Positions 1 through 8,326 of a DNA stretch of 64,000 nt are shown one piece after another. The notes below the pieces were generated by a model that was given only the letters and a program-made list of their open reading frames with translations, searched no databases and had not been told where the DNA came from. The translations under genes and the position numbers were made by a program. Source of the DNA: Ornithinibacillus halotolerans (GTDB lineage Bacteria; Bacillota; Bacilli; Bacillales; Amphibacillaceae); NCBI RefSeq assembly GCF_014637405.1, contig NZ_BMEY01000015.1, forward strand, positions 33,737 to 97,736. The letters run 5' to 3'. Numbering within the stretch: the stretch's first letter is position 1; each line of letters starts with the position of its first letter.

Positions 1-446
1 CGCCATCCAATGGTAGTATCATAAAGTTCCATATTACCTCTCGGAAAATCCTTCTCTGGTTTTGCCATAACAAACGGAGCACGGGTCATACTTTCCGTTC
101 CACCAGCAATAAATATGTCCCCTTCTCCAACAGCAATAGCACGTGAAGCATAGATAACTGCATCTAAACCAGAACCACATAAGCGATTAATTGTAGTGCC
201 TCCAACTTCAACAGGAAGCCCAGCAAGTAAAGCAGACATTCGAGCAACATTTCGATTATCTTCCCCTGCTTGATTTGCATTTCCTAATACAACTTCTTCA
301 ATTTGATCTGGTAGTACGTTCGGATTTCGTTCCATTAATGCTTTTATCACGATCGCTCCTAAATCGTCCGGACGAATATCCTTTAACGCTCCTTTATACC
401 TTCCAATTGGAGTTCTTACTGCATCAACAATCACGACTTCTCTCAT
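1..446 (-). CDS. paaJ: Acetyl-CoA acyltransferase (thiolase), partial, phenylacetate operon
   Basis: N-terminal part of a thiolase; the 3' part lies beyond the left edge. The translation begins MREVVIVDAVRTPIG and contains NRLCGSGLDAV near residue 90, the nucleophilic cysteine motif of thiolases, followed by AGGTESMTRAPFV. In this setting it would cleave 3-oxoadipyl-CoA and 2,3-didehydropimeloyl-CoA to acetyl-CoA plus shorter CoA esters, the last steps of the Paa pathway. Its ATG overlaps the paaH stop as ATGA, so the two are probably translationally coupled. Family assignment is firm; the exact substrate comes from context only, since fatty-acid thiolases look the same in this region. Confidence 0.88.
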   Translation of the reverse strand, partial: MREVVIVDAVRTPIGRYKGALKDIRPDDLGAIVIKALMERNPNVLPDQIEEVVLGNANQAGEDNRNVARMSALLAGLPVEVGGTTINRLCGSGLDAVIYASRAIAVGEGDIFIAGGTESMTRAPFVMAKPEKDFPRGNMELYDTTIGW

Positions 447-1318
447 TTCGGTATCCTCTCACCTTCATTCGTGTACTCATATACTCCACGTCCAGTTTTT
501 CTACCTAACCTCCCCGCTTTAACATATTGTTCTAATAATGGAGCAGGGCGGAATTTCTCTCCTAAGGTCTCATGTAAGTACTTTAAATTATTCAACCTCG
601 TATCTAACCCAACTAAATCGCCAAGTTCTAGAGGTCCCATTGGATAATTAAGTCCAAGCTTAATGGCTTTGTCGATATCTTCAGCAGATGCAACTCCTTC
701 TTGAAGCATATAGAAAGCTTCATTTCCGACCATGGCACTAATTCGGCTCGTTACAAAACCTGGAAACTCCTTAACTTCGACTGTTTCTTTCCCCATTTGT
801 TCTGCTACTTCCCGAATAATATGTACTGTTTCCGGAGCAGTTTCTAATCCTTTCACAATCTCTACCAATCTCATTCGATGGACTGGATTAAAAAAATGCA
901 TTGCTGCAACTTGATTTGGTCTAGTTGTGTACGATCCTAATTCTGTTGGGCTTATCGTTGAGGTATTGGAGGCAATGATGATATGGTTCGGTGCATATTG
1001 ATCAATTGTTTCAAGAACTTGTTTTTTGAGCTCTCGCTTTTCGGGAACTGCTTCGATTACAAAATCGGTCTCTTTTACAACTGCTTGGAGGTCCAGAGAC
1101 GTATGTAGGTTGTTGAATAGATTACTAGACTGCTCTTTTGATAGTTTCTTTTTAGCAACTGCCTTCTCAGCTAACAGTTTCATGTTTTCTAATGCTGCTT
1201 TTAATTGCTGCTGAGATATATCAACGAGTGTTGTTTCGAAACTGGAGAGAGCAGAGACGTAGGCAATGCCACGTCCCATAACTCCAGCCCCAACAACGGT
1301 AATCCGTTTTATCGTCAT
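443..1318 (-). CDS. paaH: 3-hydroxyacyl-CoA dehydrogenase (3-hydroxyadipyl-CoA dehydrogenase)
   Basis: A 291-residue NAD-dependent L-3-hydroxyacyl-CoA dehydrogenase. The Rossmann motif GAGVMGRGIA lies at residues 10-19, the catalytic histidine region MHFFNPVHRM near 140, and a C-terminal 3HCDH domain with NYPMGPLELGDLVGLD. Length is normal for the 3-hydroxybutyryl-CoA dehydrogenase type. In the Paa pathway it oxidises 3-hydroxyadipyl-CoA to 3-oxoadipyl-CoA. It is separated from the preceding aldehyde dehydrogenase gene by nearly 490 bp that hold a tandem repeat array, so it could have its own promoter or differ in message stability from the upstream genes. RBS AAAGGAAG precedes the ATG. Confidence 0.9.
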   Translation of the reverse strand: MTIKRITVVGAGVMGRGIAYVSALSSFETTLVDISQQQLKAALENMKLLAEKAVAKKKLSKEQSSNLFNNLHTSLDLQAVVKETDFVIEAVPEKRELKKQVLETIDQYAPNHIIIASNTSTISPTELGSYTTRPNQVAAMHFFNPVHRMRLVEIVKGLETAPETVHIIREVAEQMGKETVEVKEFPGFVTSRISAMVGNEAFYMLQEGVASAEDIDKAIKLGLNYPMGPLELGDLVGLDTRLNNLKYLHETLGEKFRPAPLLEQYVKAGRLGRKTGRGVYEYTNEGERIPK

Positions 1319-1439
1319 TGATGGTCTTCCTTTCGTTAAAATGAAGTCCTTTGTTCGTTCTACTATTTATTTCTGATCAGATTTCTTCTGGTATTCTTTG
1401 ATACTAATTGTGCATTTAGGTTGGCAAACAAGGCGTTTC

Positions 1440-1795
1440 CAATGTTACCTTTCACACTAATTCCATCTGGCTTTAGGCCCATAGAACGCTCGTATGTTAA
1501 CTTTCACGCTATTTCGATCGGCTTCGGGCTCATAGAGCGACTCTATGTTACCTTTCAACCTAATTCCATCTGGTTCGGGCTTATAGAACGACTCTATGTT
1601 ACCTTTCATCCCAATTCCATCTGGTTCGGGCTTATAGAACGCTCATATGTTACCTTTCAACCTAATTCCATCTGGCTCGGGCTTATAGAACGACTCTATG
1701 TTACCTTTCATCTCAATTCCATCTGGTTCGGGCTTATAGAACGCTCATATGTTACCTTTCTCCCCAGATCCACCTAAATCCGGGCACAAAGAAAT
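1440..1795 (+). repeat. Tandem array A: seven units of 51 bp inside the paa operon
   Basis: The anchor TGTTA recurs at 1443, 1495, 1546, 1597, 1648, 1699 and 1750, giving one spacing of 52 and five of 51. A typical unit reads TGTTACCTTTCA, then AATTCCATCTGGTTCGGG, then CTTATAGAACGACTCTATG. Some units hold a tight dyad: CATAGAG-CGA-CTCTATG is perfect at 1530-1546, while others (TATAGAACGCTCATATG) are degenerate. The array fills the gap between paaH and the aldehyde dehydrogenase gene. Because 51 is a multiple of three, one plus-strand frame stays open through it. The same sequence family recurs at 23050-23365. Confidence 0.93.
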
Positions 1796-1804
1796 ACAAA
1801 CTCC

Positions 1805-3325
1805 CTAAACCCCAAACGGATTAATTGGCTTCGGCCCGTAATATGACAATACACTCTTATCTTCCATATATAAATCTAATGTTTCCACCGTTAATTCACG
1901 GCCAAATCCAGATTGCTTATAGCCGCCAAATGGTGTTCCAGGGAATGCAGAGAACGGGCTGTTAATCATTACAATCCCCGCTTGAATTTGGTGCGCTACT
2001 CGAGTAGCTCTAGCTTGATTTGTCGTCCAAACTGCAGAACCTAATCCATATTCCGTATCATTTGCACGCTTAATTACTTCCCGCTCATCGGTAAACTTCT
2101 CCACAACAACTACTGGGCCGAAAATCTCTTCTTGAACTACTTTCATATCAGGAGTAACATCAGCAATGATCGTTGGCTCATACCAGTAACCATTTTCAAA
2201 GCCTTCTATTTTTATTTCCTTACCACCAGTTAATACGGTTGCCCCATCAGCAATGGCTGATTGAACATATGCATCGATTTTTTCTAGTTGACTACGACTA
2301 ATTATCGAACCAAGATGAGTTCCTTTATCAAATGGATCGCCTAATTTTAATTTCTTTGTACGACTGACAAACTGCTCCATGAATTCATCATAGATTGCTT
2401 CATGAACGAATAAACGAGATCTTGCTTCACACGACTGTCCTGTATTGAAAAAGATTCCAAATAAAGAACCTGCAACAGCCGCTTCCATATCCGCATCCTC
2501 AAACACGATACTTGGAGATTTACCACCTAACTCCAGTGTTAAACGTTTTAAAGTACTAGATGCTTTTTCCATGATGTCTCGACCTGTTGGTGTCGATCCT
2601 GTGAAAGCTACTTTATTGACATCTTTATGCGTTACTAAGTAATCGCCAACTACTTGGCCCGCGCCTGGAACAGTATTCACTACCCCTTCTGGTACACCTG
2701 CTTCATGGCAAATTTCATTTAAAATAATTGCCGTAATCGGAGTTAAGCTTGCTGGTTTTACAACAACCGAACAACCTGCAGCAATTGCTGGAGCAATTTT
2801 CCAGGCAGCCATCATCATTGGATAGTTCCACGGGATAATTTGCGCACAAACGCCAACTGGCTCTTTATGGGTATAGTTAAAAAACCCATTCGGCATATTA
2901 TTCACTTTTCCACGGTGTCCCACAATAGCTCCTGCATAAAACTCAAAATCTTCTATCGCTTGATTAATTTGTACTTGGGCAGCACCGATAGATTTTCCGC
3001 TATTTAATACTTCCAACTCACATAATTCATTGAAACGACTCCGCATTATAGCAGCAATTTTATTTAATACACGCGCTCGTTTACCTACCGGATACTTCCG
3101 CCACTTTCCGTTATCAAAGGAATTCCTCGCTGCTTGTACTGCCTTCTCTGCATCCTCGATAGTTGCCTTTGCAATCGTTGCAATGACCTCACCTTTAGCT
3201 GGATCATATGTTTCAAACATATTTCCTGAAACACTCTCCACTCGTTCACCGTTTATTATCATGGAGTAATGTGACCGTTTCATTTCTCCAACCGCTGTTA
3301 TTTTTTCCGCTACTGTTTGTTTCAT
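1805..3325 (-). CDS. Aldehyde dehydrogenase family protein in the paa operon
   Basis: A roughly 506-residue NAD(P)-dependent aldehyde dehydrogenase. Seen: IIPWNYPMMMAAWKIAPA (cofactor-binding region), TLELGGKSP with the general-base Glu, and NTGQSCEARSR with the catalytic Cys. It is a stand-alone dehydrogenase: the C-terminal MaoC-like hydratase domain of Proteobacterial PaaZ (about 680 residues) is absent. By context it probably oxidises the open-chain semialdehyde formed from oxepin-CoA, but a betaine/phenylacetaldehyde-type role cannot be excluded. I chose the second ATG (3325), six bases after AGGGG; an ATG two codons earlier abuts the Shine-Dalgarno. It is followed by the repeat array before paaH. 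Confidence 0.85.
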   Translation of the reverse strand: MKQTVAEKITAVGEMKRSHYSMIINGERVESVSGNMFETYDPAKGEVIATIAKATIEDAEKAVQAARNSFDNGKWRKYPVGKRARVLNKIAAIMRSRFNELCELEVLNSGKSIGAAQVQINQAIEDFEFYAGAIVGHRGKVNNMPNGFFNYTHKEPVGVCAQIIPWNYPMMMAAWKIAPAIAAGCSVVVKPASLTPITAIILNEICHEAGVPEGVVNTVPGAGQVVGDYLVTHKDVNKVAFTGSTPTGRDIMEKASSTLKRLTLELGGKSPSIVFEDADMEAAVAGSLFGIFFNTGQSCEARSRLFVHEAIYDEFMEQFVSRTKKLKLGDPFDKGTHLGSIISRSQLEKIDAYVQSAIADGATVLTGGKEIKIEGFENGYWYEPTIIADVTPDMKVVQEEIFGPVVVVEKFTDEREVIKRANDTEYGLGSAVWTTNQARATRVAHQIQAGIVMINSPFSAFPGTPFGGYKQSGFGRELTVETLDLYMEDKSVLSYYGPKPINPFGV

Positions 3326-3335
3326 GTTCATCCCC

Positions 3336-4118
3336 TCATTTCCCTATAAAATTTGGTTTCCTTTTTTCTATAAATGCTTGTAACCCTTCCTGGTGATCTT
3401 CCGATAAACCTGCAACTCTTTGGGCATATGCTTCTTGCTCTAAAAATGTATCGTAGTCAATGTTCATGCTATTTTGCATGTAACGTTTAATTAATGAAAA
3501 TGCCTTTGTTGGTAAGCTTGCAATTCTTAGAACAAATTCGTTAACTCCCGAGTCCCACTCTTCTTCATTAAGGACATTCGTTACTACACCAAGTTCTCTC
3601 GCTTCTTCAGCCGTTAATGGTTTTCCTAATGCAGCTATTTCTAACGCTTTTGCATAACCAACCATTCGCGGTAAATGATAAAGAAAGCCAGAATCTGGTA
3701 CTAGTCCAATATTCATAAAAGCACTGACGAGTTTGGCATTACTTCGCATTAGCCGAAAATCACAAGCTAACGCCAATCCCATTCCAGCTCCTGCTGCTGT
3801 TCCATTAATTGCAGCTATGACCGGCTTCGGTGTCTCTTTTAATGTTTTTAACATTGGATGATACCTGTCTCTCAAGAAATTGGCATGATTTGTTTGATTA
3901 TCTACTTCACTTAAATCTTGGCCAGAGCAAAATGCTTTACCGCTTCCAGTAATGACAATACATTTGATGTCATCATCCTTTGTCGCATTTACTAAGGCTT
4001 TCTTTATTTCCTTATTCATCTGCTCCGTAAAGGCATTGTATGCCTGTGGCCGGTTGAGAGTAATCTCAGCTACAGAATCTTTTTTCTCAAATAGTATTGT
4101 TTCAAATCCCATATTCAT
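3336..4118 (-). CDS. paaG: Enoyl-CoA hydratase/isomerase, PaaG type (1,2-epoxyphenylacetyl-CoA isomerase)
   Basis: A 260-residue crotonase-fold enzyme. The oxyanion-hole segment GTAAGAGMGLALACDF lies near residue 105. The segment GLVPDSGFLYHLPR keeps the aspartate typical of PaaG-like isomerases where hydratases have Glu. PaaG converts ring-epoxidised phenylacetyl-CoA to oxepin-CoA and later isomerises a didehydroadipyl-CoA intermediate. Its ATG overlaps the paaF stop (ATGA), showing operon coupling. The assignment rests on the motif plus the operon; confidence is high for the family and good for the role. Confidence 0.88.
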   Translation of the reverse strand: MNMGFETILFEKKDSVAEITLNRPQAYNAFTEQMNKEIKKALVNATKDDDIKCIVITGSGKAFCSGQDLSEVDNQTNHANFLRDRYHPMLKTLKETPKPVIAAINGTAAGAGMGLALACDFRLMRSNAKLVSAFMNIGLVPDSGFLYHLPRMVGYAKALEIAALGKPLTAEEARELGVVTNVLNEEEWDSGVNEFVLRIASLPTKAFSLIKRYMQNSMNIDYDTFLEQEAYAQRVAGLSEDHQEGLQAFIEKRKPNFIGK

Positions 4119-4885
4119 CGCCCCTTAAAGGTTGGTGGACGTTTATCTATAAAAGCTTGCATTCCTTCTTTTTGGTCTTCTGAGGCAAATGCTAAGTAAA
4201 AATTCTTCCGTTCTAAATTCTTCCCTTCTTGTAAAGGCAAATCTCGAGCAGCATAAACTGCCTCTTTAATTAGTCTTAGTGAGATTGGTGGCTGTTCAAC
4301 TAATTGAAATGCAAGTCTCATTGTTTCTTCAACAACTAGTTCTTTCGCAACTACACGGTTAATTACTCCGTATTTCAATGCTTCATTGGCAGTCATCTGT
4401 TCTCCTAACCAAATCCACTCTAATGCTTTCCGTGTTCCCATTGCCTTCGTTAAAAATTGCGTACCACCCGCACCAGGTAATACACCGAGCTTCACTTCTG
4501 GAAATCCAAACTTAGCATCTTCAGCTGCAAGGATGACATCACAGTGGAGGGCTAATTCAAAGCCCCCACCTAAAGCAAAACCATTAACAGCAGCAAGGAT
4601 TGGCTTTTTAATTAAACTAATTTTATCCCATTCAGCAAAAGGGTTTAACAATTCCAAATCTAATGGACTAGCATCTCGCATTTCGTCAATATCTGCTCCT
4701 GCTGCAAATGCTAGTTCATTCCCACGAATGACAATAACGCGGATGTCTTCGTTATTTTCAAATGACTGTAATTGGGAGACAATTTCTGTAACCATTTCTC
4801 GATTCAAGGCATTTAAAACGTTTGGTCGATCTAGCTGAATAACCCCAACATGATCTTCAGAAAAAGCCTTTATATACTTATTCAT
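4115..4885 (-). CDS. paaF: Enoyl-CoA hydratase, PaaF type
   Basis: A 256-residue crotonase-family protein with GFALGGGFELALHCDVI near residue 105 and LGVLPGAGGTQFL near 135, as in hydratases. PaaF hydrates 2,3-didehydroadipyl-CoA to 3-hydroxyadipyl-CoA, upstream of PaaH. The ATG overlaps the end of the EthD-like gene by 8 bp, and its stop overlaps the paaG start. The two crotonase paralogues (this and paaG) sit side by side as usual in paa clusters. Confidence 0.87.
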   Translation of the reverse strand: MNKYIKAFSEDHVGVIQLDRPNVLNALNREMVTEIVSQLQSFENNEDIRVIVIRGNELAFAAGADIDEMRDASPLDLELLNPFAEWDKISLIKKPILAAVNGFALGGGFELALHCDVILAAEDAKFGFPEVKLGVLPGAGGTQFLTKAMGTRKALEWIWLGEQMTANEALKYGVINRVVAKELVVEETMRLAFQLVEQPPISLRLIKEAVYAARDLPLQEGKNLERKNFYLAFASEDQKEGMQAFIDKRPPTFKGR

Positions 4886-5183
4886 CTACCTCTTCACCAA
4901 TCATTAGCGTGACAATATCACCCGCAAATTTCATCACATCTCTACCAGATGCTTTTCCTTCATCGGTACGCATTGCTTTTTGTAACGATTCATGGTCGTC
5001 ATAATACATTTCACATAACAGATAAAACTCACTATCTCCCATTGGTGAACCTACTATTTTAGTAACTTCCATTTTTCTTAAACCTGGAATTTTACTAGTA
5101 AGAGGTGCATGGGTGTTAAAGTAATGTTCATCAAACGCTTCCTTATCTTTTGGTTGTTTATATAACGCAATTAGTTTTACCAT
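4878..5183 (-). CDS. EthD-like (dimeric alpha-beta barrel) small protein of the paa operon
   Basis: A 101-residue protein with EthD-family features: MVKLIALYKQPKDKEAFDEH, then FNTHAPLTSKIPGLRKM and a C-terminal EGKASGRDVMKFAGD. Proteins of this fold are small dimers found beside catabolic monooxygenases; their biochemical role is generally unproven. It lies between paaD and paaF, overlaps paaF by 8 bp and follows paaD by 11 bp, so it belongs to the same message. It could protect or channel a reactive epoxide/oxepin intermediate, but that is speculation. Confidence 0.8.
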   Translation of the reverse strand: MVKLIALYKQPKDKEAFDEHYFNTHAPLTSKIPGLRKMEVTKIVGSPMGDSEFYLLCEMYYDDHESLQKAMRTDEGKASGRDVMKFAGDIVTLMIGEEVDE

Positions 5184-5194
5184 CTTATTTCCCC

Positions 5195-5704
5195 CTATTT
5201 TTTCATTGATATTTGTGGCTTAACTACCGGTTTCATCGCTTCAAACGGATTTCTACAAGAATGACAATATAAAATACTTCTACATGCTGTCGGACCGAAG
5301 ACATTTTCCATCGATGTATACGTGGAATCACAATATGGACAATTTACAGACCACTCATCACCCGGACGGTAATTTTCTGGTGGAGGGGCAATTCCATGTT
5401 TCTTTAATTCTTCTTTCCCTTTATTTGTAATTGCCTCTGTGGACCACTGGTGTTCCATTGTAAATTTCACATGGCATTCTTTTACCCACTCTAGCTCCTC
5501 GATTGCTCTTTTCACTTTTATTTCTATGAAATCTAGTGCCGGACAACCCGCAAAAGTTGGAACCATTTGAATCGTAATTGTATCCTCTTCTACGTTCACC
5601 TTATGCACCATCCCTAAATCATAGACACTGACAGACGGGAGTTCAGGATCATCCACAGTCTTAAGTACAGCAGTAATTTCTTCTAATCTATCTATCTCGC
5701 TCAA
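5195..5704 (-). CDS. paaD: Phenylacetate-CoA oxygenase assembly protein PaaD
   Basis: A 169-residue protein. The N-terminal DUF59/MIP18-like domain contains DPELPSVSVYDLGMV and TFAGCPALDFIE; the C-terminal zinc-ribbon-like part contains NCPYCDS and CRSILYCHSCRNPFE. PaaD-type proteins are needed for a working PaaABC oxygenase and are thought to act in iron or Fe-S maturation. The reading frame opens with TTG five bases after AAGGAG; I see no better ATG. It follows paaC by about 45 bp in the operon. Confidence 0.92.
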   Translation of the reverse strand: MSEIDRLEEITAVLKTVDDPELPSVSVYDLGMVHKVNVEEDTITIQMVPTFAGCPALDFIEIKVKRAIEELEWVKECHVKFTMEHQWSTEAITNKGKEELKKHGIAPPPENYRPGDEWSVNCPYCDSTYTSMENVFGPTACRSILYCHSCRNPFEAMKPVVKPQISMKK

Positions 5705-5749
5705 CTCCTCTCCTTTTTATGGATATTCATCTAACTAGTAATCCATGCC

Positions 5750-6571
5750 TTACCAGATAGCTGCTTTATCACTTGCATAAACTTCAGAGAGTATATCTAA
5801 TGCTTGGTTTAAGTCAGTCGTATGTTCCCCGTTTCTACCGTTTCCATATTTTTTCTCTAAAGGACTGTCAGGCACATCTACCAAGACGCTCTTAACTTCC
5901 TCTAACCAACGTTCTTTCATTTCTTCTTCACCAATCGCTATAAGTTGCTTACTTCTCATGTCATTGGCTAATGGACCCAACTCGAGTACATCTTCGAATT
6001 CTTTCCACGCTTCCTGAACACGTTCATTTATTCGTTTTTTTGATTCATCGGTTGCACTTTGTAATTGCTCCATCCAAAGTTTCCAATGCGCAAGGTGATA
6101 TGGATGCTCCATTAATACTTTTCTGGCGACAAAAGCTAACGGCTGGTAAGAACTGTTTGCAATCGCTTCCAATTTTATCTTCTTAAATACTTCATAAAGA
6201 TAATTACGAACGACCGCTAACGCCCAGTCATAGTATGGTTCTTCTAAATATGTCCCTTCTCCATTACGCTTTTCCAAATAAGTCCCGTTCCTACGTTGTT
6301 TAGGAATGCGATCATGGGCCAACACATCTGCCTTTCCTACTCCAAGTTCATCTAATAAGTTATAGTACATTGCAGCATGCCCCATTGTATTTTGCGTGAT
6401 GGAAGAATAGGCAACATCTTCTTCTATATGAGGTGCAAGGCCTAGCCATTCTGAGCCTCGAAAAGAAATAATTAGGTCATCGTCTCCTAACTGAAAAAGA
6501 AGTTCCTTTAATGCCTCCAAATAAGTAGAATCTTGTTTGGCTTGTTCAGCAGTTTCAATGTGTTGACTCAT
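5750..6571 (-). CDS. paaC: 1,2-phenylacetyl-CoA epoxidase structural subunit PaaC
   Basis: PaaC pairs with PaaA as the non-catalytic ferritin-like subunit of the epoxidase. The protein (273 residues from the chosen start) contains GDDDLIISFRGSEWLGLAPHIEEDVAYSS split by the metal-site remnants, NTMGHAAMYYNLL and MEHPYHLAHWKLWM, typical of PaaC. I chose the ATG at 6571 (MSQHIET), which has GAGGTG eight bases upstream and overlaps the paaB stop as ATGA. An ATG seven codons earlier lacks a ribosome site. Confidence 0.92.
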   Translation of the reverse strand: MSQHIETAEQAKQDSTYLEALKELLFQLGDDDLIISFRGSEWLGLAPHIEEDVAYSSITQNTMGHAAMYYNLLDELGVGKADVLAHDRIPKQRRNGTYLEKRNGEGTYLEEPYYDWALAVVRNYLYEVFKKIKLEAIANSSYQPLAFVARKVLMEHPYHLAHWKLWMEQLQSATDESKKRINERVQEAWKEFEDVLELGPLANDMRSKQLIAIGEEEMKERWLEEVKSVLVDVPDSPLEKKYGNGRNGEHTTDLNQALDILSEVYASDKAAIW

Positions 6572-6921
6572 TTTTTCTTCACCTCTTTCCATGACATGAT
6601 TTCTTTTTCATCTAACATGCCTTGTTCTTTCTCCTTCCACTTTTGACGGAGATACCCATATCCTTTTGTTGTCCGGTATTGTTTATTATCAAGCCGTTTT
6701 GTTAAGCCTTGCCTTTCTTCACTTGTCATCTTACGAATATCATTTTGCTTTACAACCCATATATCTATTACTTCTTCACGACGCATGAAGTTTTCTTGAG
6801 CCATCATCATCGCCATTTCTTTATTTGGTGCTAATAAACTAAATTGATGTTGCATTGGAGCTTTATTTCCTCTTCTACTGAATACTTCATACACTTGATA
6901 AAAATCTGATTCATTAGCCAT
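6568..6921 (-). CDS. paaB: 1,2-phenylacetyl-CoA epoxidase subunit PaaB
   Basis: A 117-residue small subunit of the multicomponent epoxidase. Diagnostic segments are YQVYEVFSRRGNKAPMQHQ and APNKEMAMMMAQENFMRRE. The C-terminus is longer and more basic than in the E. coli protein (about 95 residues). PaaB is required for PaaAC activity and probably bridges complexes. RBS GGGGAGGAG precedes the ATG; the stop overlaps the paaC start. Confidence 0.92.
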   Translation of the reverse strand: MANESDFYQVYEVFSRRGNKAPMQHQFSLLAPNKEMAMMMAQENFMRREEVIDIWVVKQNDIRKMTSEERQGLTKRLDNKQYRTTKGYGYLRQKWKEKEQGMLDEKEIMSWKEVKKK

Positions 6922-6938
6922 TTATTCTCCTCCCCTCA

Positions 6939-7928
6939 TTAGACCGTAACTGCTTTTGTTGCTAATGCTTCTCGGACCCAACTATTGTTTTCATATGCAA
7001 TTTCTCTTAGGCGAAGTCTCTCTTTAGACCGTGGGCCTTTATTTCGAATAATTTGTTTAAATTCTTCCCAGTCTGGTTGCTTATAGATCCATTTTTCTTC
7101 TTTTTCATCATAACGAATCGTCTCATCTGGTACTGTTAGCCCTAAAGCGAAGACACGAGGCATATATTTTGATAAGAATGCTTGGCGTAATTCTTCGTTA
7201 TTACTCTTACGAATTTTATATTTAATCATAATGTCTTGTTTGGACGATCCAGTTGTTTCCGCAGAAGCAGGGCCAAAGAACATAAGTAAGGATGGCCACC
7301 AACGATTTAGTGATTCTTGTAAAATACTCCGTTGGTATTCATTTCCTTCAGCTAATGCCATAATAATTGATTCACCATGTTGGGCATGAAATACTTCTTC
7401 CTGACAAATCCGTTGCAACGCACGCTGATATGGACCATAAGAAGCATCTAGCATATTTGTTTGTGAAATGATTGCAGCCCCATCAACAAGCCATCCAACC
7501 ATACCTGCATCTGCCCACGTTTTTGTCGGCATATGGAATACGTTATGAAACTTCAAATCGCCATTTAGTAAATCTTTCATTAAGCTTTCACGATTCTTAC
7601 CCAATGGTTTCATTAAATCTTCTGCCACTCGTAAGAGAAGTTGACCGTGCCCCATTTCATCTTGTACTTTTGCCATAATCCCTAATTTTCTTCTTAATGT
7701 TGGTGCTTTCGGTACCCATTCTTTTTCAGGTAGTGCGCCCATTATTTCACTAATTCCATGCATGGAAATAAGCTTAATTAGTGCAATTCGATAATCATCC
7801 GGCATCCAGTCGTCTGCTTCAATCTTTTCTCCCGCTTCAATTCGAGCCATAAACGCTTCGTACTTCTCTTTATCGGACTCAACATATGCCGTTGTTTTGG
7901 AATCTCCGTCCTCCACATAATTATACAT
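6939..7928 (-). CDS. paaA: 1,2-phenylacetyl-CoA epoxidase catalytic subunit PaaA
   Basis: A 329-residue di-iron monooxygenase subunit that epoxidises the ring of phenylacetyl-CoA. Two carboxylate-histidine motifs are visible: VQDEMGHGQLLL (ExxH) near residue 90 and CQEEVFHAQHGE (ExxH) near 175, the expected ligands of the di-iron centre. It is the first gene of the operon; the ATG follows GGGAGTGG. A TTGTCA/TATTAT promoter and a perfect 10-bp dyad lie just upstream. No PaaE-type ferredoxin-flavin reductase gene is found in the visible part of the operon. Confidence 0.94.
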   Translation of the reverse strand: MYNYVEDGDSKTTAYVESDKEKYEAFMARIEAGEKIEADDWMPDDYRIALIKLISMHGISEIMGALPEKEWVPKAPTLRRKLGIMAKVQDEMGHGQLLLRVAEDLMKPLGKNRESLMKDLLNGDLKFHNVFHMPTKTWADAGMVGWLVDGAAIISQTNMLDASYGPYQRALQRICQEEVFHAQHGESIIMALAEGNEYQRSILQESLNRWWPSLLMFFGPASAETTGSSKQDIMIKYKIRKSNNEELRQAFLSKYMPRVFALGLTVPDETIRYDEKEEKWIYKQPDWEEFKQIIRNKGPRSKERLRLREIAYENNSWVREALATKAVTV

Positions 7929-7940
7929 TGTACCACTCCC

Positions 7941-7990
7941 TTATAACGTTTCTTTAACGTTATAATAACAAAGTGTTATATTAATGACAA
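7941..7990 (-). promoter_or_regulatory. paaA promoter with overlapping perfect dyad (probable PaaX operator)
   Basis: On the minus strand, TTGTCA (7985-7990) and TATTAT (7962-7967) are 17 bp apart, a good sigma-A promoter reading into paaA. The dyad TTATAACGTT-N5-AACGTTATAA at 7941-7965 is perfect over 10+10 bp and runs from the -10 box across the expected start site. That placement is what a repressor would use. Assignment to PaaX is inferred from the divergent paaX gene. Confidence 0.7.
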
Positions 7991-8071
7991 TATTATTTTA
8001 AATTTTCTCAAATATCATTATTTTAATGTGCTATAATCGTGTTATTAACAAAAAGTTTAATAGCCATATCC

Positions 8072-8189
8072 GTGGCCCGAATACACTTCGCTTTCCGTGG
8101 GCGGCTGGTGAGCCTCCTCAGAGCTAACGCTCTTGCGGGGTCTCACCGATGCCTTTCCTCCCACAGGAGTCTACGTGTATTCGGGCCAC
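8072..8189. repeat. Structured intergenic element, copy 1 (between paaA and paaX)
   Basis: Perfect 15-bp outer arms GTGGCCCGAATACAC (8072-8086) and GTGTATTCGGGCCAC (8175-8189) flank a core that begins TTCGCTTTCCG. The core has an inner stem TCCGTGGG pairing with CCCACAGGA and a small hairpin GAGC-TAAC-GCTC. The core closely matches 47151-47236. Elements with a similar core are, from memory, frequent in Bacillaceae intergenic DNA. No coding potential is seen. It fills much of the gap between the two divergent promoters. Confidence 0.88.
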
Positions 8190-8326
8190 TCAGTGCATAC
8201 ATATAAATAGTGTCTCGAAATAACTTTTTTGAGATTATTAACTACTAATCACTAACAATTTTTGTTAAAATTTAAACTACTAACGTTTTATGATGGTGAC
8301 GTACAGAAAAGTGAGGGAGTTTTTTG

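Noticed and set aside
1421..1777. 118-residue open frame through array A
   Set aside because: It arises because 51 is a multiple of three. No ribosome site and the peptide is a 17-residue repeat; the frame follows the DNA repeat.
1440..1795. Array could be a CRISPR
   Set aside because: Whole 51-bp units repeat, including the middle; there are no unique spacers and no cas genes in the window.
5971..6186. Antisense frame within paaC and similar shadow frames elsewhere
   Set aside because: They overlap strongly supported genes, lack ribosome sites and have no recognisable motifs.
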